Assembly (NCBI GenBank): GCA_035455185.1
Contig: DATIFQ010000259.1
Coordinates: 1-26,447 of the forward strand
Source of the DNA: JAEHDI01 sp035455185
Lineage (GTDB): Bacteria > Acidobacteriota > Terriglobia > Bryobacterales > Bryobacteraceae
Direction: 5' to 3'
DNA: 26,447 nucleotides
This document shows positions 15,632 through 23,496 of the stretch, one piece after another; the first letter of the stretch is position 1, and each line of letters opens with the position of its first letter. The notes under the pieces are model-generated. The model saw only the letters and a program-made list of their open reading frames with translations. It ran no database searches and was not told where the DNA came from. A program made the position numbers and the translations under genes.

Positions 15632-17374
15632 TTATGCTCGGAAGAGACGTCCCAGCGTCCGGCTTGCCCCTCCGCCGATCAACAGAATCGCGCAACCGAG
15701 AAGGCCGATCCCACTCATCACCTCGCCAAGCCTTTCGGGCGTGCTCTTCGGGAGACTCACCAAAAGCTCATGGCGCCCGGCTGGCGCAATGAACTGCGTA
15801 AGGCCTGAACGGGGAGCAGGCCCTGCCGGAGAGCTTGCGGACTCTCCGGCGACGCGCACAATCCACCCCGGATAGTACAGTTGTCGAATTTGAACCGTAG
15901 CGGGTTCGGATAGGTCCGTGAACACCTGGACTTCTCTCGGACCGAGCCTCTTGATACGGCCGCTCCCCATCCCTCCGGCCACAACCACCGGAGGCGTTTC
16001 CCTCGACAGACGCAGCAGGCCGGCCGGCTCCAGAGTCTCCGGGTCCGACCATCTGGCCCAAGCGCGCGTTAGGTCGTCCCCTCGAGAGCGCAGCAGAAGC
16101 TCGTACTCCGGCGTCATGGCTGCCTTCTTGCCGTAAAGCCACAAGATGTGAGCGGATGGAAGTGCACAGGAAGCAACAGCAATCAGCAGAAGCGCGAACT
16201 CAACCAGCCGTCCCCACGGTTCGCGTGCCATCCCTTCTCGTCCGACGGCAAGTGCGAACAACAGGCTTGAGACCGCGGACAAAACCAGAAGGAAGCGCCA
16301 TGGGAACTGGAGACCTTGAAGCATGGGTAAAGCATCCCAGACCCCCGCGCTCCACGGTGTCATCAAATAGAGCGACACCGCAGCCGAAACCACCGCAAAA
16401 ACAGCCAGCCGATTACGCCGGCTCCCTCGATTCAGGCACAGCAAAAAGCTGAACAGGCAAATCAGTGTCAGAGCAATGGCGATCCAAGTTGCATACCACT
16501 TGAAAGGATTGCCCGCTGCATCCCATACGAACAGCGAAGAATCTGTTACGAGAAAGTTGTCCTTGTAATAATAGTGCGGGCCGGATGTAAACCGCTCAAC
16601 GGATATATTTTGTTCATAAAGTAAAGCAGGCAGCAAATAAAAGGATGATAACAGCGAGGCGAGGGCTGTCCCCGCGATGGCTCCTGCGAACACCGTGCGG
16701 CGGACATGAGACTGCATAAAAGTCAAAACATAACCCGCGACAAAGGGAAGCAAGAGCGCCACGCTCAAGATATGCGTAACAAGTAACATCGTGGCGCCAA
16801 CCGCCATCAAGAGAATTCCTGATCTTCTGGATATGGCAATTCGTTCCAATGCGTACAGAATCGTTGGCAGCCACACAAATGCCCAGAGTTCGGCTGCTGC
16901 GCACCTGACGTACAGATCGGCCCAAAGATGATAGGGAGCCGCCATATACAGAGCGGCGCCGGCGAATGCCCCTGTACGCGAGGTGAGAAGACGCAGCCAC
17001 CGATACGTGGCCACTCCGGAGGCCATCATCGCAACCGCAAGAGAGAGCCGAAACTCAAAGTGCTCCACGGATCCAAACAGGAGTTGGCAGAGAGGGTAGA
17101 ACAGAGAAGCAAAGTAATAGAAGAAGGGACCATAGACGAAGAAGACGGGGCTCCCGAGGCCTGCATTCGCGCCCTGGAGCCAGCGAGGATAGAAATCACC
17201 AGACCAGAACTGTTCCCGGAACTGAAGATAGCGTGCAAGGTGATTGGCGAAATCCTTCGCGTTCGGAAGAGGGCCTTGGAGCAAGACGGGGAGAGAAAGC
17301 AGCAAACCGGCTGCTGCAATCATCAGCAGACAACATAGATCAGGGCGTGCCCGCCAGAAGTTCGCCTTGCGCAT
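15632..17374 (-). CDS. Polytopic membrane protein, PTPS-related/YfhO-like (GT-C type)
   Basis: This 580-residue protein has about 11-12 hydrophobic segments. The first outer loop has KDFANHLARYLQF with Asp41 and His45, followed by FYPRWLQGANAGLGSPVFFVYGP, the signature of the '6-pyruvoyl-tetrahydropterin synthase-related' membrane family. Despite that name the family resembles GT-C glycosyltransferases, which use a lipid-phosphate sugar and an acidic residue in this loop. After the last internal helices a beta-rich outer domain contains QLYYPGW and LTQFIAPAGRHELLVSL, as in YfhO proteins, and one final helix follows. It lies 43 bases downstream of a GT4 gene on the same strand. The middle of the gene is more AT-rich than its neighbours. 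The likely role is transfer of a sugar to an envelope glycan or lipid. Confidence 0.72.
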   Translation of the reverse strand: MRKANFWRARPDLCCLLMIAAAGLLLSLPVLLQGPLPNAKDFANHLARYLQFREQFWSGDFYPRWLQGANAGLGSPVFFVYGPFFYYFASLFYPLCQLLFGSVEHFEFRLSLAVAMMASGVATYRWLRLLTSRTGAFAGAALYMAAPYHLWADLYVRCAAAELWAFVWLPTILYALERIAISRRSGILLMAVGATMLLVTHILSVALLLPFVAGYVLTFMQSHVRRTVFAGAIAGTALASLLSSFYLLPALLYEQNISVERFTSGPHYYYKDNFLVTDSSLFVWDAAGNPFKWYATWIAIALTLICLFSFLLCLNRGSRRNRLAVFAVVSAAVSLYLMTPWSAGVWDALPMLQGLQFPWRFLLVLSAVSSLLFALAVGREGMAREPWGRLVEFALLLIAVASCALPSAHILWLYGKKAAMTPEYELLLRSRGDDLTRAWARWSDPETLEPAGLLRLSRETPPVVVAGGMGSGRIKRLGPREVQVFTDLSEPATVQIRQLYYPGWIVRVAGESASSPAGPAPRSGLTQFIAPAGRHELLVSLPKSTPERLGEVMSGIGLLGCAILLIGGGASRTLGRLFRA

Positions 17375-17417
17375 TAGGCTACGATAAGCGTAAACGAAAC
17401 GGTTGCTGTGTGCGGCG

Positions 17418-18542
17418 TCACAAGCCTTCGTAGACCCGCACCGTCCCCTCCACCGCGCTCTCCACAGTGAAGCGCTGGCGGGCGCGATCGATCGCGCAAC
17501 GTCCCATCTCGCGCCGAAGAGATGTATCGCACGCCAGCCGCTCGATTGCGTCCGCGAATGCGGCCGGATTCGATGGATCCACCAGCCGTCCTGTCACGCC
17601 ATCCTCAACCACCTCGGGAATACCGCCGCTGCGGCTTGCCACGACCGGAACGCCGCAGGCCATCGCTTCGGCAAGAACGTTGCCGAATGCTTCCCCAACA
17701 GAAGGTAGTACGAAGACGTCACAGGCCTGCAAAACAGTCTCGAGCCCGCTGGAGTGGCCGAGCCAGTGCGTCCGTTCCGCCAGCCCAAGCTTCAGACTTC
17801 GGGCCTGCAACTCGGTGAGCAGTGGTCCCGCGCCCGCCACCAGCAGCCGTACGGGCACACCTCTTCGCGCCAGCAGCGCGCAGGCATCGAGCAGCACGGC
17901 CGGCTGCTTCCACGGCAATAGCGAGAAGGCGCCCGCAATCACAAAGTCTCCCGGGGCGATGGGCAGATCCCGTGCCAATCGTTCCCGCGCTCCCGGATCG
18001 GGCACGAAACGACCGGTGTCCACTCCGTTGTAAACAACGTCGATCTTCGCCTCGGCGATGCCAACGCGAATCAGACGGTGTTTAATGAACTCGGAGATTG
18101 CGGTGAATCGGCTGATAGGCTGGCAGGCAAGCCGGGCTCGCAGGCGGACGAGGTGCGCTCTCCGGGAGTCCGCTGCCCACTCGCCGGAGTTGGCTTCCGT
18201 GTACACGATGTGGGGAACGCCCTGCAAACGAGCGAGCCATGGAATCGCGCTGAAGTAGGCAAAGTACCGGACGTGCACGAGCCCAACCCGGTATTGCTGA
18301 ACGAGGGCGCCAATCTGCCTGTAGTAACCGAGCCGGCTGCGGTCGAAAGCGCACGCCCGCACCACGGCGCCTGCGTCGGTGAACCGCTCCGTGATCGGAG
18401 CGGGCAGTTCCTCGGAGAATACTAATATCGGCTGCACGCCGGACGCCCTCATCCGCCGGCAGAGCCGCCAATGAAACTCGGCCTTTGTGTCCCAAGTGGC
18501 CGGAGAGCAATCGAGAAGATAGGCAATGCTCTCCAGGCGCAT
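17418..18542 (-). CDS. Glycosyltransferase family 4
   Basis: The 374-residue protein has two Rossmann-like halves of the GT-B fold. The C-terminal half carries FVIAGAFSLLPWKQP, LLVAGAGPLLTELQ and the GT4 E-x7-E motif in GEAFGNVLAEAMACGVPVVAS, then GGIPEVVEDGVTGRLV, which contacts the nucleotide-sugar donor. It is a cytoplasmic retaining transferase that probably adds a sugar to a lipid-linked exopolysaccharide precursor. The start codon lies six bases after a TGn-extended -10-like element, with no Shine-Dalgarno. The membrane GT-C-like gene follows 43 bases downstream. Donor and acceptor cannot be read from the sequence. Confidence 0.92.
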   Translation of the reverse strand: MRLESIAYLLDCSPATWDTKAEFHWRLCRRMRASGVQPILVFSEELPAPITERFTDAGAVVRACAFDRSRLGYYRQIGALVQQYRVGLVHVRYFAYFSAIPWLARLQGVPHIVYTEANSGEWAADSRRAHLVRLRARLACQPISRFTAISEFIKHRLIRVGIAEAKIDVVYNGVDTGRFVPDPGARERLARDLPIAPGDFVIAGAFSLLPWKQPAVLLDACALLARRGVPVRLLVAGAGPLLTELQARSLKLGLAERTHWLGHSSGLETVLQACDVFVLPSVGEAFGNVLAEAMACGVPVVASRSGGIPEVVEDGVTGRLVDPSNPAAFADAIERLACDTSLRREMGRCAIDRARQRFTVESAVEGTVRVYEGL

Positions 18543-18547
18543 CGTTT

Positions 18548-18561
18548 CAGATTAGCATCTG
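18548..18561. promoter_or_regulatory. Small palindrome overlapping the GT4 extended -10
   Basis: On the - strand TG-C-TAATCT (plus-strand positions 18557 to 18549) is an extended -10-like element ending six bases before the GT4 ATG at 18542. It lies within the inverted repeat CAGAT-tagc-ATCTG (18548-18561), a possible operator in the region between the divergent GT4 and YdcF-like genes. With 5-base arms, chance is a real alternative. Confidence 0.35.
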
Positions 18562-18590
18562 GATCGGAAACATCCGTCTCGCCGGACCGC

Positions 18591-18599
18591 TGCTAGGAT
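18591..18599 (+). promoter_or_regulatory. Extended -10-like element for the YdcF-like gene
   Basis: TG-C-TAGGAT would place the transcription start near 18606, shortly before a GGAGG at 18610-18614 and a TTG at 18626. This arrangement supports TTG 18626 as the start codon of the gene. The -10 matches only four of six consensus bases. Confidence 0.3.
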
Positions 18600-18625
18600 T
18601 GGAAGATGCGGAGGCGGGTGCCTAT

Positions 18626-19237
18626 TTGAAGCAGCTCTTGAGAGGCGTCGTCAGAATTCTCTTTTATTCCATGGCGGCTCTTGGTCTGGTCTGGACCCTC
18701 GCCACCGTTACCCCGATCGATTACCACTGGGCGACCTGGCTGGCCGGCCCATGGGATGACCCGGCGGCAGACGTGTTGATCGTCTTGGGTGGTTCCGTGT
18801 TGGATGACGGCACGATCGGCCAAAGTTCGTACTGGCGTAGCGTGTACGCCGTCCGTGCCTTTCGCGAGGGCGACGTCCGGACAGTGGTCATTTGCGGCAG
18901 GAGGGCCTCCGTGGCGATGCGGGAGTTTCTCGAATCCCAGAGCGTCCCGCGCTCGGCGATTCGAATTGAAAACCGGTCAAGCAGCACGCGGGAGAACGCA
19001 CTGTTTGCACGGGAAGTCCTGGCCGACGAACCGGGGCGGAAGGTTCTTCTCACCAGTGACTATCACATGTTCCGCGCCCGCCGCGTCTTTCAAAAGGCCG
19101 GCATCGACGTGTTGCCGCGGCCCATCCCCGACGTCCGCAAGCAAGTGGGTTCATGGCGCGCCCGCTGGCCCGCCTTCCTGGACCTCGTGGAGGAGACGAT
19201 CAAAATCGGCTACTACTTCGCTCGGGGCTGGATCTGA
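18626..19237 (+). CDS. DUF218 / YdcF-like membrane-anchored protein
   Basis: The family pattern is clear: ADVLIVLGG near the start of the domain, AVRAFREGDVRTVVICG, ENRSSSTRENALFAREVL, and VLLTSDYHMFRARRVFQKAGI. One N-terminal hydrophobic segment (VVRILFYSMAALGLVWTL) anchors it. DUF218 proteins include E. coli YdcF and SanA; they bind nucleotide-like ligands or influence envelope integrity, and are often found in polysaccharide loci. The frame is open upstream to 18485, but that would overlap the divergent GT4 gene. TTG 18626 (203 residues) is preferred because of the GGAGG 11 bases before it; TTG 18599 is an alternative. It is the only + strand gene within the polysaccharide region and ends eight bases from the convergent GT2 gene. 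Confidence 0.8.
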   Translation: MKQLLRGVVRILFYSMAALGLVWTLATVTPIDYHWATWLAGPWDDPAADVLIVLGGSVLDDGTIGQSSYWRSVYAVRAFREGDVRTVVICGRRASVAMREFLESQSVPRSAIRIENRSSSTRENALFAREVLADEPGRKVLLTSDYHMFRARRVFQKAGIDVLPRPIPDVRKQVGSWRARWPAFLDLVEETIKIGYYFARGWI

Positions 19238-19245
19238 AACTTCCG

Positions 19246-20373
19246 CTACCGGCGCTTCCACGCCATGCGCCGCCGGCCCGAAATCACGAAGTACATGCCC
19301 GCGAACACGGCGGCGTTAATCATGCAGAAGTAGTATGGCAGGCGAAGAAACTTCGGCCTGAGTCTGACAAACGATCCCAGAACGGCCAGCAGATAGAAGA
19401 CGGCCTGCAGCCCGGCGGCGAACTGGTACAGCGGCCTTCCCAGCAGCGGCGCCGTGGCGGCGGCCATTCCTATGAGACAGAGCGGCGCCGCCAGGCGGCC
19501 GGTCTTGTGCGAAACGAAGAAAAAGAGCGCCAGCCATTGCGGGGGCATGAGCAGTTCTTTCAGCTCACGCAATTGCTCGAGGTTGCCCGCCATGATTCGT
19601 ACCCGGCGTCCGAAGCCGCCCATCTCGTGCGCTTCCTCTAGTGCGACAGCGGAGGGTTCGTATGCGATCCGGTAGCCTTTCCGCAGAATCCGGATGGGGA
19701 TCACGTAATCGTCGTTGATGGTGTCCGGCGCTGGAAACGGGTACAGTTCTTTCCGTATGGCGTAGAGCGCCCCATGCGCTCCGATGATCGAGCCGAGCGT
19801 GGCTTCCTGCCGCTTCAGAAAGGTCTCGTATTTCCAATAGACGTCCTCCGGCGGTCCGATGTTGACGCTGTCGTGTTTCACCACCCGATACAGGCCGCTC
19901 ACGGCGCCCACTGCCGGGTCGGCGAAGTTCGCGACAAGGCGCCGGAGTGCGCCCGGTTCCAGCATCGTCGCTGCGTCGGAAAACGCGACGATCTCGCCAC
20001 GGAGTTGGGGCACGCTGTCGTTCAGTACGGCGAGTTTACCCCGGTTGAGCGGATAACGGAGCAGCCGCACCCGATTCCCATCAGCGTGACGCGCCACCAG
20101 CTCCGGGGTGCCGTCGGTTGATCCGTCGGAAGCAATCACGATCTCCAGCCTGTCGGCCGGGTAGTCCAGTGCGAGCGCATTGCGGATCTTGGCCTCAATG
20201 ACGTGTGCTTCGTTGTACGCCGCCACCAGCAACGACACCGCCGGCTCGCAAGCCGACTTTTTCACCGGACGGGGAAACAGCCGGGCGAGTAACGTCACCA
20301 GCAGGAAGTAACCGCCACACACATAAAACACAACGCCGGCGAACGTCCAGAAAAGGATCTCCACCGGTATCAT
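19246..20373 (-). CDS. Glycosyltransferase family 2, membrane-associated
   Basis: The 375-residue protein has one N-terminal membrane segment, a GT2 catalytic domain and about three C-terminal hydrophobic segments, an architecture like hyaluronan- or poly-GlcNAc-synthase relatives. Catalytic landmarks are VSLLVAAYNEAHVIEAKI, IVIASDGSTDGTPELV, IVAFSDAATMLEP (metal-binding Asp region), GAHGALYAIRKELYPF and TINDDYVIPIRILRKGY (candidate catalytic base region). The start follows directly on the upstream GT4 stop (TGAATG), so the pair is translationally coupled. It is the last gene of the five-gene - strand operon. It probably elongates the polysaccharide or initiates a repeat unit; the product sugar is unknown. 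Confidence 0.9.
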   Translation of the reverse strand: MIPVEILFWTFAGVVFYVCGGYFLLVTLLARLFPRPVKKSACEPAVSLLVAAYNEAHVIEAKIRNALALDYPADRLEIVIASDGSTDGTPELVARHADGNRVRLLRYPLNRGKLAVLNDSVPQLRGEIVAFSDAATMLEPGALRRLVANFADPAVGAVSGLYRVVKHDSVNIGPPEDVYWKYETFLKRQEATLGSIIGAHGALYAIRKELYPFPAPDTINDDYVIPIRILRKGYRIAYEPSAVALEEAHEMGGFGRRVRIMAGNLEQLRELKELLMPPQWLALFFFVSHKTGRLAAPLCLIGMAAATAPLLGRPLYQFAAGLQAVFYLLAVLGSFVRLRPKFLRLPYYFCMINAAVFAGMYFVISGRRRMAWKRR

Positions 20374-21564
20374 TCAGGCCGCCGACTCCAGGATTCTCTC
20401 GAAAGAGCTGGCGACACGGTCCCAAGAGAACCGCCCCGCGACGTGCTCCCACGCTGCCTGCGCCATCCGCGTCCGCTCTCCTTCGTCTTCAAGCAGCGCG
20501 AGGCACTGTTCGGCGAATGCTTCCGGATCGTCCGCCAGACGGATGTTTTCCGGAGACGACACATCCAATCCCTCGGCGCCGACGGAGGTGGATACCACCG
20601 CCGTTTTCGCAGCCATCGCTTCATAGACCTTCAGCCGCGTTCCGCCGCCGATGCGCAACGGCACAATGGACACCGACGATCCCCACAGGTACGGCCGGAT
20701 GTCGGCCACAGTACCCGTCACGCGGATCCACGGGTCTTTCCGGGGCAGTGTGGCAATCTCATCCCGTGGTGTCCGACCGACAATGGCCAGCGAGCACTCC
20801 GGCCTCCTGCGGCGGATCAATGGCAGGACCTCTCGAACGAAGTACAACACACCCTCAACGTTCGGCGACCAGTCCATCGATCCGACGAAGACCAGATCGG
20901 ATACCGTGGCGCTCGACTCCGGCGGGCGAAAGAAATCGACGTCGACGCCGGTTGGCGCCACCGAAACGCGAGTCGCTCCGAAAAGCGTTCGCATCAGGCA
21001 GGCGTCGGTCTCCGAGACCGCGATGACGTGCCGGGCCGAGCGGCAGGCCTCGCCTTCGTAGCGGAGCATTTTCTCCGCTTGCTTCCGGAAATACCACCTC
21101 CGGATAGGATCTGCCGTAAGAGCTGCGCGCCGCCGCCAGATGACGGTCTCCACGTTGTGTTGGAACAGAACGCAATCGCTCAGGTCGCGCACGTTCACGG
21201 CCGGAGTGAGGAAGTCGCACACGATCTGGTCGAAGCGCTCGGCGGTGCGCAGTTCTTCGATTTGCCTGGCCATCCGGCTTGAGCGGTAGCGGCTTATGGC
21301 CACCGGGAGGCTCGAGAACAGGCCGGCGGCTGCTTGCGCCAAAAAGGCGGTGGAGTCTTTGTGCGCCGGCCTGTGGGAAACGGGGTATGCGCGGGTGCTG
21401 TATTCGGCGCTGCGGCGCGGACCTTCCGTCTCGCCCGCCTCGGCAAACCCTACATAGTGGATCTCGTGCCGTTGGTGAAGCCTCCGCAACATTTCCAGTG
21501 TTCGAATGTGTCCGCCTTTCGTCGTCGGATGCAGGAAGTCGGCTTTAATCCAGAGAATCTTCAT
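20374..21564 (-). CDS. Glycosyltransferase family 4, PEP-CTERM/EpsH1-associated sugar transferase type
   Basis: The 396-residue protein starts at MKILWIKADFLHP; this ATG overlaps the upstream asparagine-synthase stop as ATGA, which decides against the in-frame start 36 bases earlier. N-terminal GGHIRTLEMLRRLHQRHEIHYVGF and the central FQHNVETVIWRRRA and FVGSMDWSPNVEGVLYFVREVLP segments resemble the sugar transferase family found with exosortase-linked polysaccharide loci. The C-terminal donor-binding part is PLRIGGGTRLKVYEAMAAKTAVVSTSVGAEGL. It is cytoplasmic GT-B. Gene order behind an amidotransferase and before a GT2 agrees with an exopolysaccharide assembly role. Subfamily assignment is from memory of the pattern, not a search. 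Confidence 0.87.
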   Translation of the reverse strand: MKILWIKADFLHPTTKGGHIRTLEMLRRLHQRHEIHYVGFAEAGETEGPRRSAEYSTRAYPVSHRPAHKDSTAFLAQAAAGLFSSLPVAISRYRSSRMARQIEELRTAERFDQIVCDFLTPAVNVRDLSDCVLFQHNVETVIWRRRAALTADPIRRWYFRKQAEKMLRYEGEACRSARHVIAVSETDACLMRTLFGATRVSVAPTGVDVDFFRPPESSATVSDLVFVGSMDWSPNVEGVLYFVREVLPLIRRRRPECSLAIVGRTPRDEIATLPRKDPWIRVTGTVADIRPYLWGSSVSIVPLRIGGGTRLKVYEAMAAKTAVVSTSVGAEGLDVSSPENIRLADDPEAFAEQCLALLEDEGERTRMAQAAWEHVAGRFSWDRVASSFERILESAA

Positions 21565-23492
21565 CGCTTCGCGGGAGCCTGCGCCATCAAGCCCTCCCAT
21601 CGTAGTTCGCGCCTGCCGGCAAGGAAAATCTCGCCCCAGATCTGGAGATTCAGAAGGCGCCAGATCCGGTCGGTCACATCCTCGATATCCCGCCGGTGAC
21701 GGTCGAGCAATTCACCGAGCGCCCGCGTGTCCACCAGCGAAGCGACCAACCCATCCTTTGATGTAAGCATCGCAAGTAGCCGCTCGGCCTCCGGCCGCCG
21801 CAGCCACTGGCGCAGAGGAGTGGGAAACCCCATCTTCTTCCTGTAAACGATATCGCCGGGGAGCAGGTCTTCGACCGCCTTCTTCAGAATGTACTTCCCC
21901 GTCCCGCGCCGGATCTTCATCGCGTCCGGAACGGCCGCGGCGAACTCCACGAACTGGTGGTCCAGAAACGGCACGCGGCTTTCAATCGACGTCGCCATGC
22001 TCATCTGGTCCTGTTTCATGAGAAGTTCGACCAGGTAGGTCGTCTGATCCGCGTACAGCATCCGTGCAAGCGGAGAATGGCCATCCCCTTCATCCCAGTA
22101 ACCGAGGAACGAGTCGTACGCACCGGCAGCCCGGCCCGCGTCCGAAAATAGCTCGGCCTGTTCCGCCTGCGGGAACGCCGAGTAGAAATTGTCCAGGTAG
22201 AGCGACTCGATGCTCTCGCCGCGCCCGAGGAACGAATGCTGGAGCTTTCGGCGCTGGGAGGCCGAAAGGAACCGCGAGTCCGCAATCGAGGAAGCCACGA
22301 GGCGCCGCAACCGCGCGGGCAGGAGCCTGTAGAAGCCCATCAAGCTCCTGTTGAGCAGATAGAACCGGTAGCGGGAATACCCAGCGAACATCTCGTCGCT
22401 GCCCTCCCCGGTCAGCACCACCTTGACCTCTTCCGAAGCGAGCCGGGACAGAAAATGCAGGGACACGCTCGACGGCCAGGTGATCGGCTCGTCCTCGTGC
22501 CAGACAAGCTTCGGCAGGGCGTTGAAGAAGTCTTCCATCGAGACAATGACGTCCCGGTGCTCGGTGCCGATCCGGCGCGCCACCTGCCGTGCATAGCCGA
22601 GCTCGCTGAACGCCTCTTCGCGGTAGCCGACTGCATAAGTCTTGACGCGGCCGGACACCATGCGCGCCATCAGTGCCGCGATGGCGCTCGAATCCACTCC
22701 ACCGCTGAGGAACATGCCGAGCGGCACGTCGCTCATCAGCCGCATTCGAACCGTCTCTTCGAGCCGGCGGCGGCACTCCGCGATCCATTCGCCGTCGTCC
22801 CGCCTCACGCTCGTTCCGGTGCGCGGTACATCCCAGTAGCGGTCGATCGCCGGCCCCTCCGCGTTCAGCCGCAACCGGTGTCCCGGCATCAGCTTGCGGA
22901 TGCCCGCAAACAGCGTCCGCTCGCCGCTCGAATATCCGAATGCCAGGTGCTCTGAAAGAAGCGATTCGTCAAACTCCGGAGAAATGGCTGGATGTTCCAG
23001 CAACGCCTTGATCTCAGAGGCGAAGACAAACAGACGGCCGTTCCAGAAATAGTAGAAAGGTTTGATGCCAAGACGGTCGCGCGCGCAGAACAGCGTCCGC
23101 GTCGTGCGGTCCCAGATCGCAAACGCGAACATCCCCCGGAACCTGTCGACGCACCCCGGCCCCCACTCTTCGTATGCGTGGAGGATCGTCTCCGTGTCGG
23201 AGCGGCTTCTGTACATGTGTCCAGAGCGTTCGAGTTCCTTGCGGATGTCCGCGTGGTTGAAAATCTCGCCGTTGTAGACGATCTGCAAGTTCCCGGATTC
23301 ATTCGTCATCGGCTGGGCGCCGGTGGCCAGATCGACGATGCTCAGCCGCCGGTGTCCCAGCGAGGCGAACTCGTCGCTGAAGTAGCCGTCTCCGTCCGGA
23401 CCTCGGTGGTGTATCGAATCGGTCATCCGCCGGAGCACGCTGTCCGGCCCCGCGGGCGGCGAAAATGTCACGTAGCCGGCGATGCCGCACAT
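21561..23492 (-). CDS. Asparagine-synthase-like amidotransferase, exopolysaccharide type
   Basis: The 643-residue protein starts at MCGIAGY, so Cys2 becomes the N-terminal nucleophile of a class II glutamine amidotransferase; the frame extends 66 codons upstream into the polymerase gene but those codons are not coding. The glutaminase domain keeps GHRRLSIVD, VYNGEIFNH and SDTET (Asp99). The synthetase domain has the pyrophosphate loop SGGVDSS (263-269), TGEGSDEMFAGYSRYR, ESRVPFLDH and RKKMGFPTPLRQW. Length and C-terminus fit the exosortase-A-system amidotransferase group better than housekeeping AsnB. It probably amidates a sugar carboxylate or an amino-acid substituent on the polysaccharide. 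The start is four bases after the upstream stop. Confidence 0.9.
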   Translation of the reverse strand: MCGIAGYVTFSPPAGPDSVLRRMTDSIHHRGPDGDGYFSDEFASLGHRRLSIVDLATGAQPMTNESGNLQIVYNGEIFNHADIRKELERSGHMYRSRSDTETILHAYEEWGPGCVDRFRGMFAFAIWDRTTRTLFCARDRLGIKPFYYFWNGRLFVFASEIKALLEHPAISPEFDESLLSEHLAFGYSSGERTLFAGIRKLMPGHRLRLNAEGPAIDRYWDVPRTGTSVRRDDGEWIAECRRRLEETVRMRLMSDVPLGMFLSGGVDSSAIAALMARMVSGRVKTYAVGYREEAFSELGYARQVARRIGTEHRDVIVSMEDFFNALPKLVWHEDEPITWPSSVSLHFLSRLASEEVKVVLTGEGSDEMFAGYSRYRFYLLNRSLMGFYRLLPARLRRLVASSIADSRFLSASQRRKLQHSFLGRGESIESLYLDNFYSAFPQAEQAELFSDAGRAAGAYDSFLGYWDEGDGHSPLARMLYADQTTYLVELLMKQDQMSMATSIESRVPFLDHQFVEFAAAVPDAMKIRRGTGKYILKKAVEDLLPGDIVYRKKMGFPTPLRQWLRRPEAERLLAMLTSKDGLVASLVDTRALGELLDRHRRDIEDVTDRIWRLLNLQIWGEIFLAGRRELRWEGLMAQAPAKR

Positions 23493-23496
23493 GGCG

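Noticed and set aside
18485..18625. Upstream extension of the YdcF-like gene
   Set aside because: It would overlap the divergent GT4 start and its promoter; the residues do not resemble the family.
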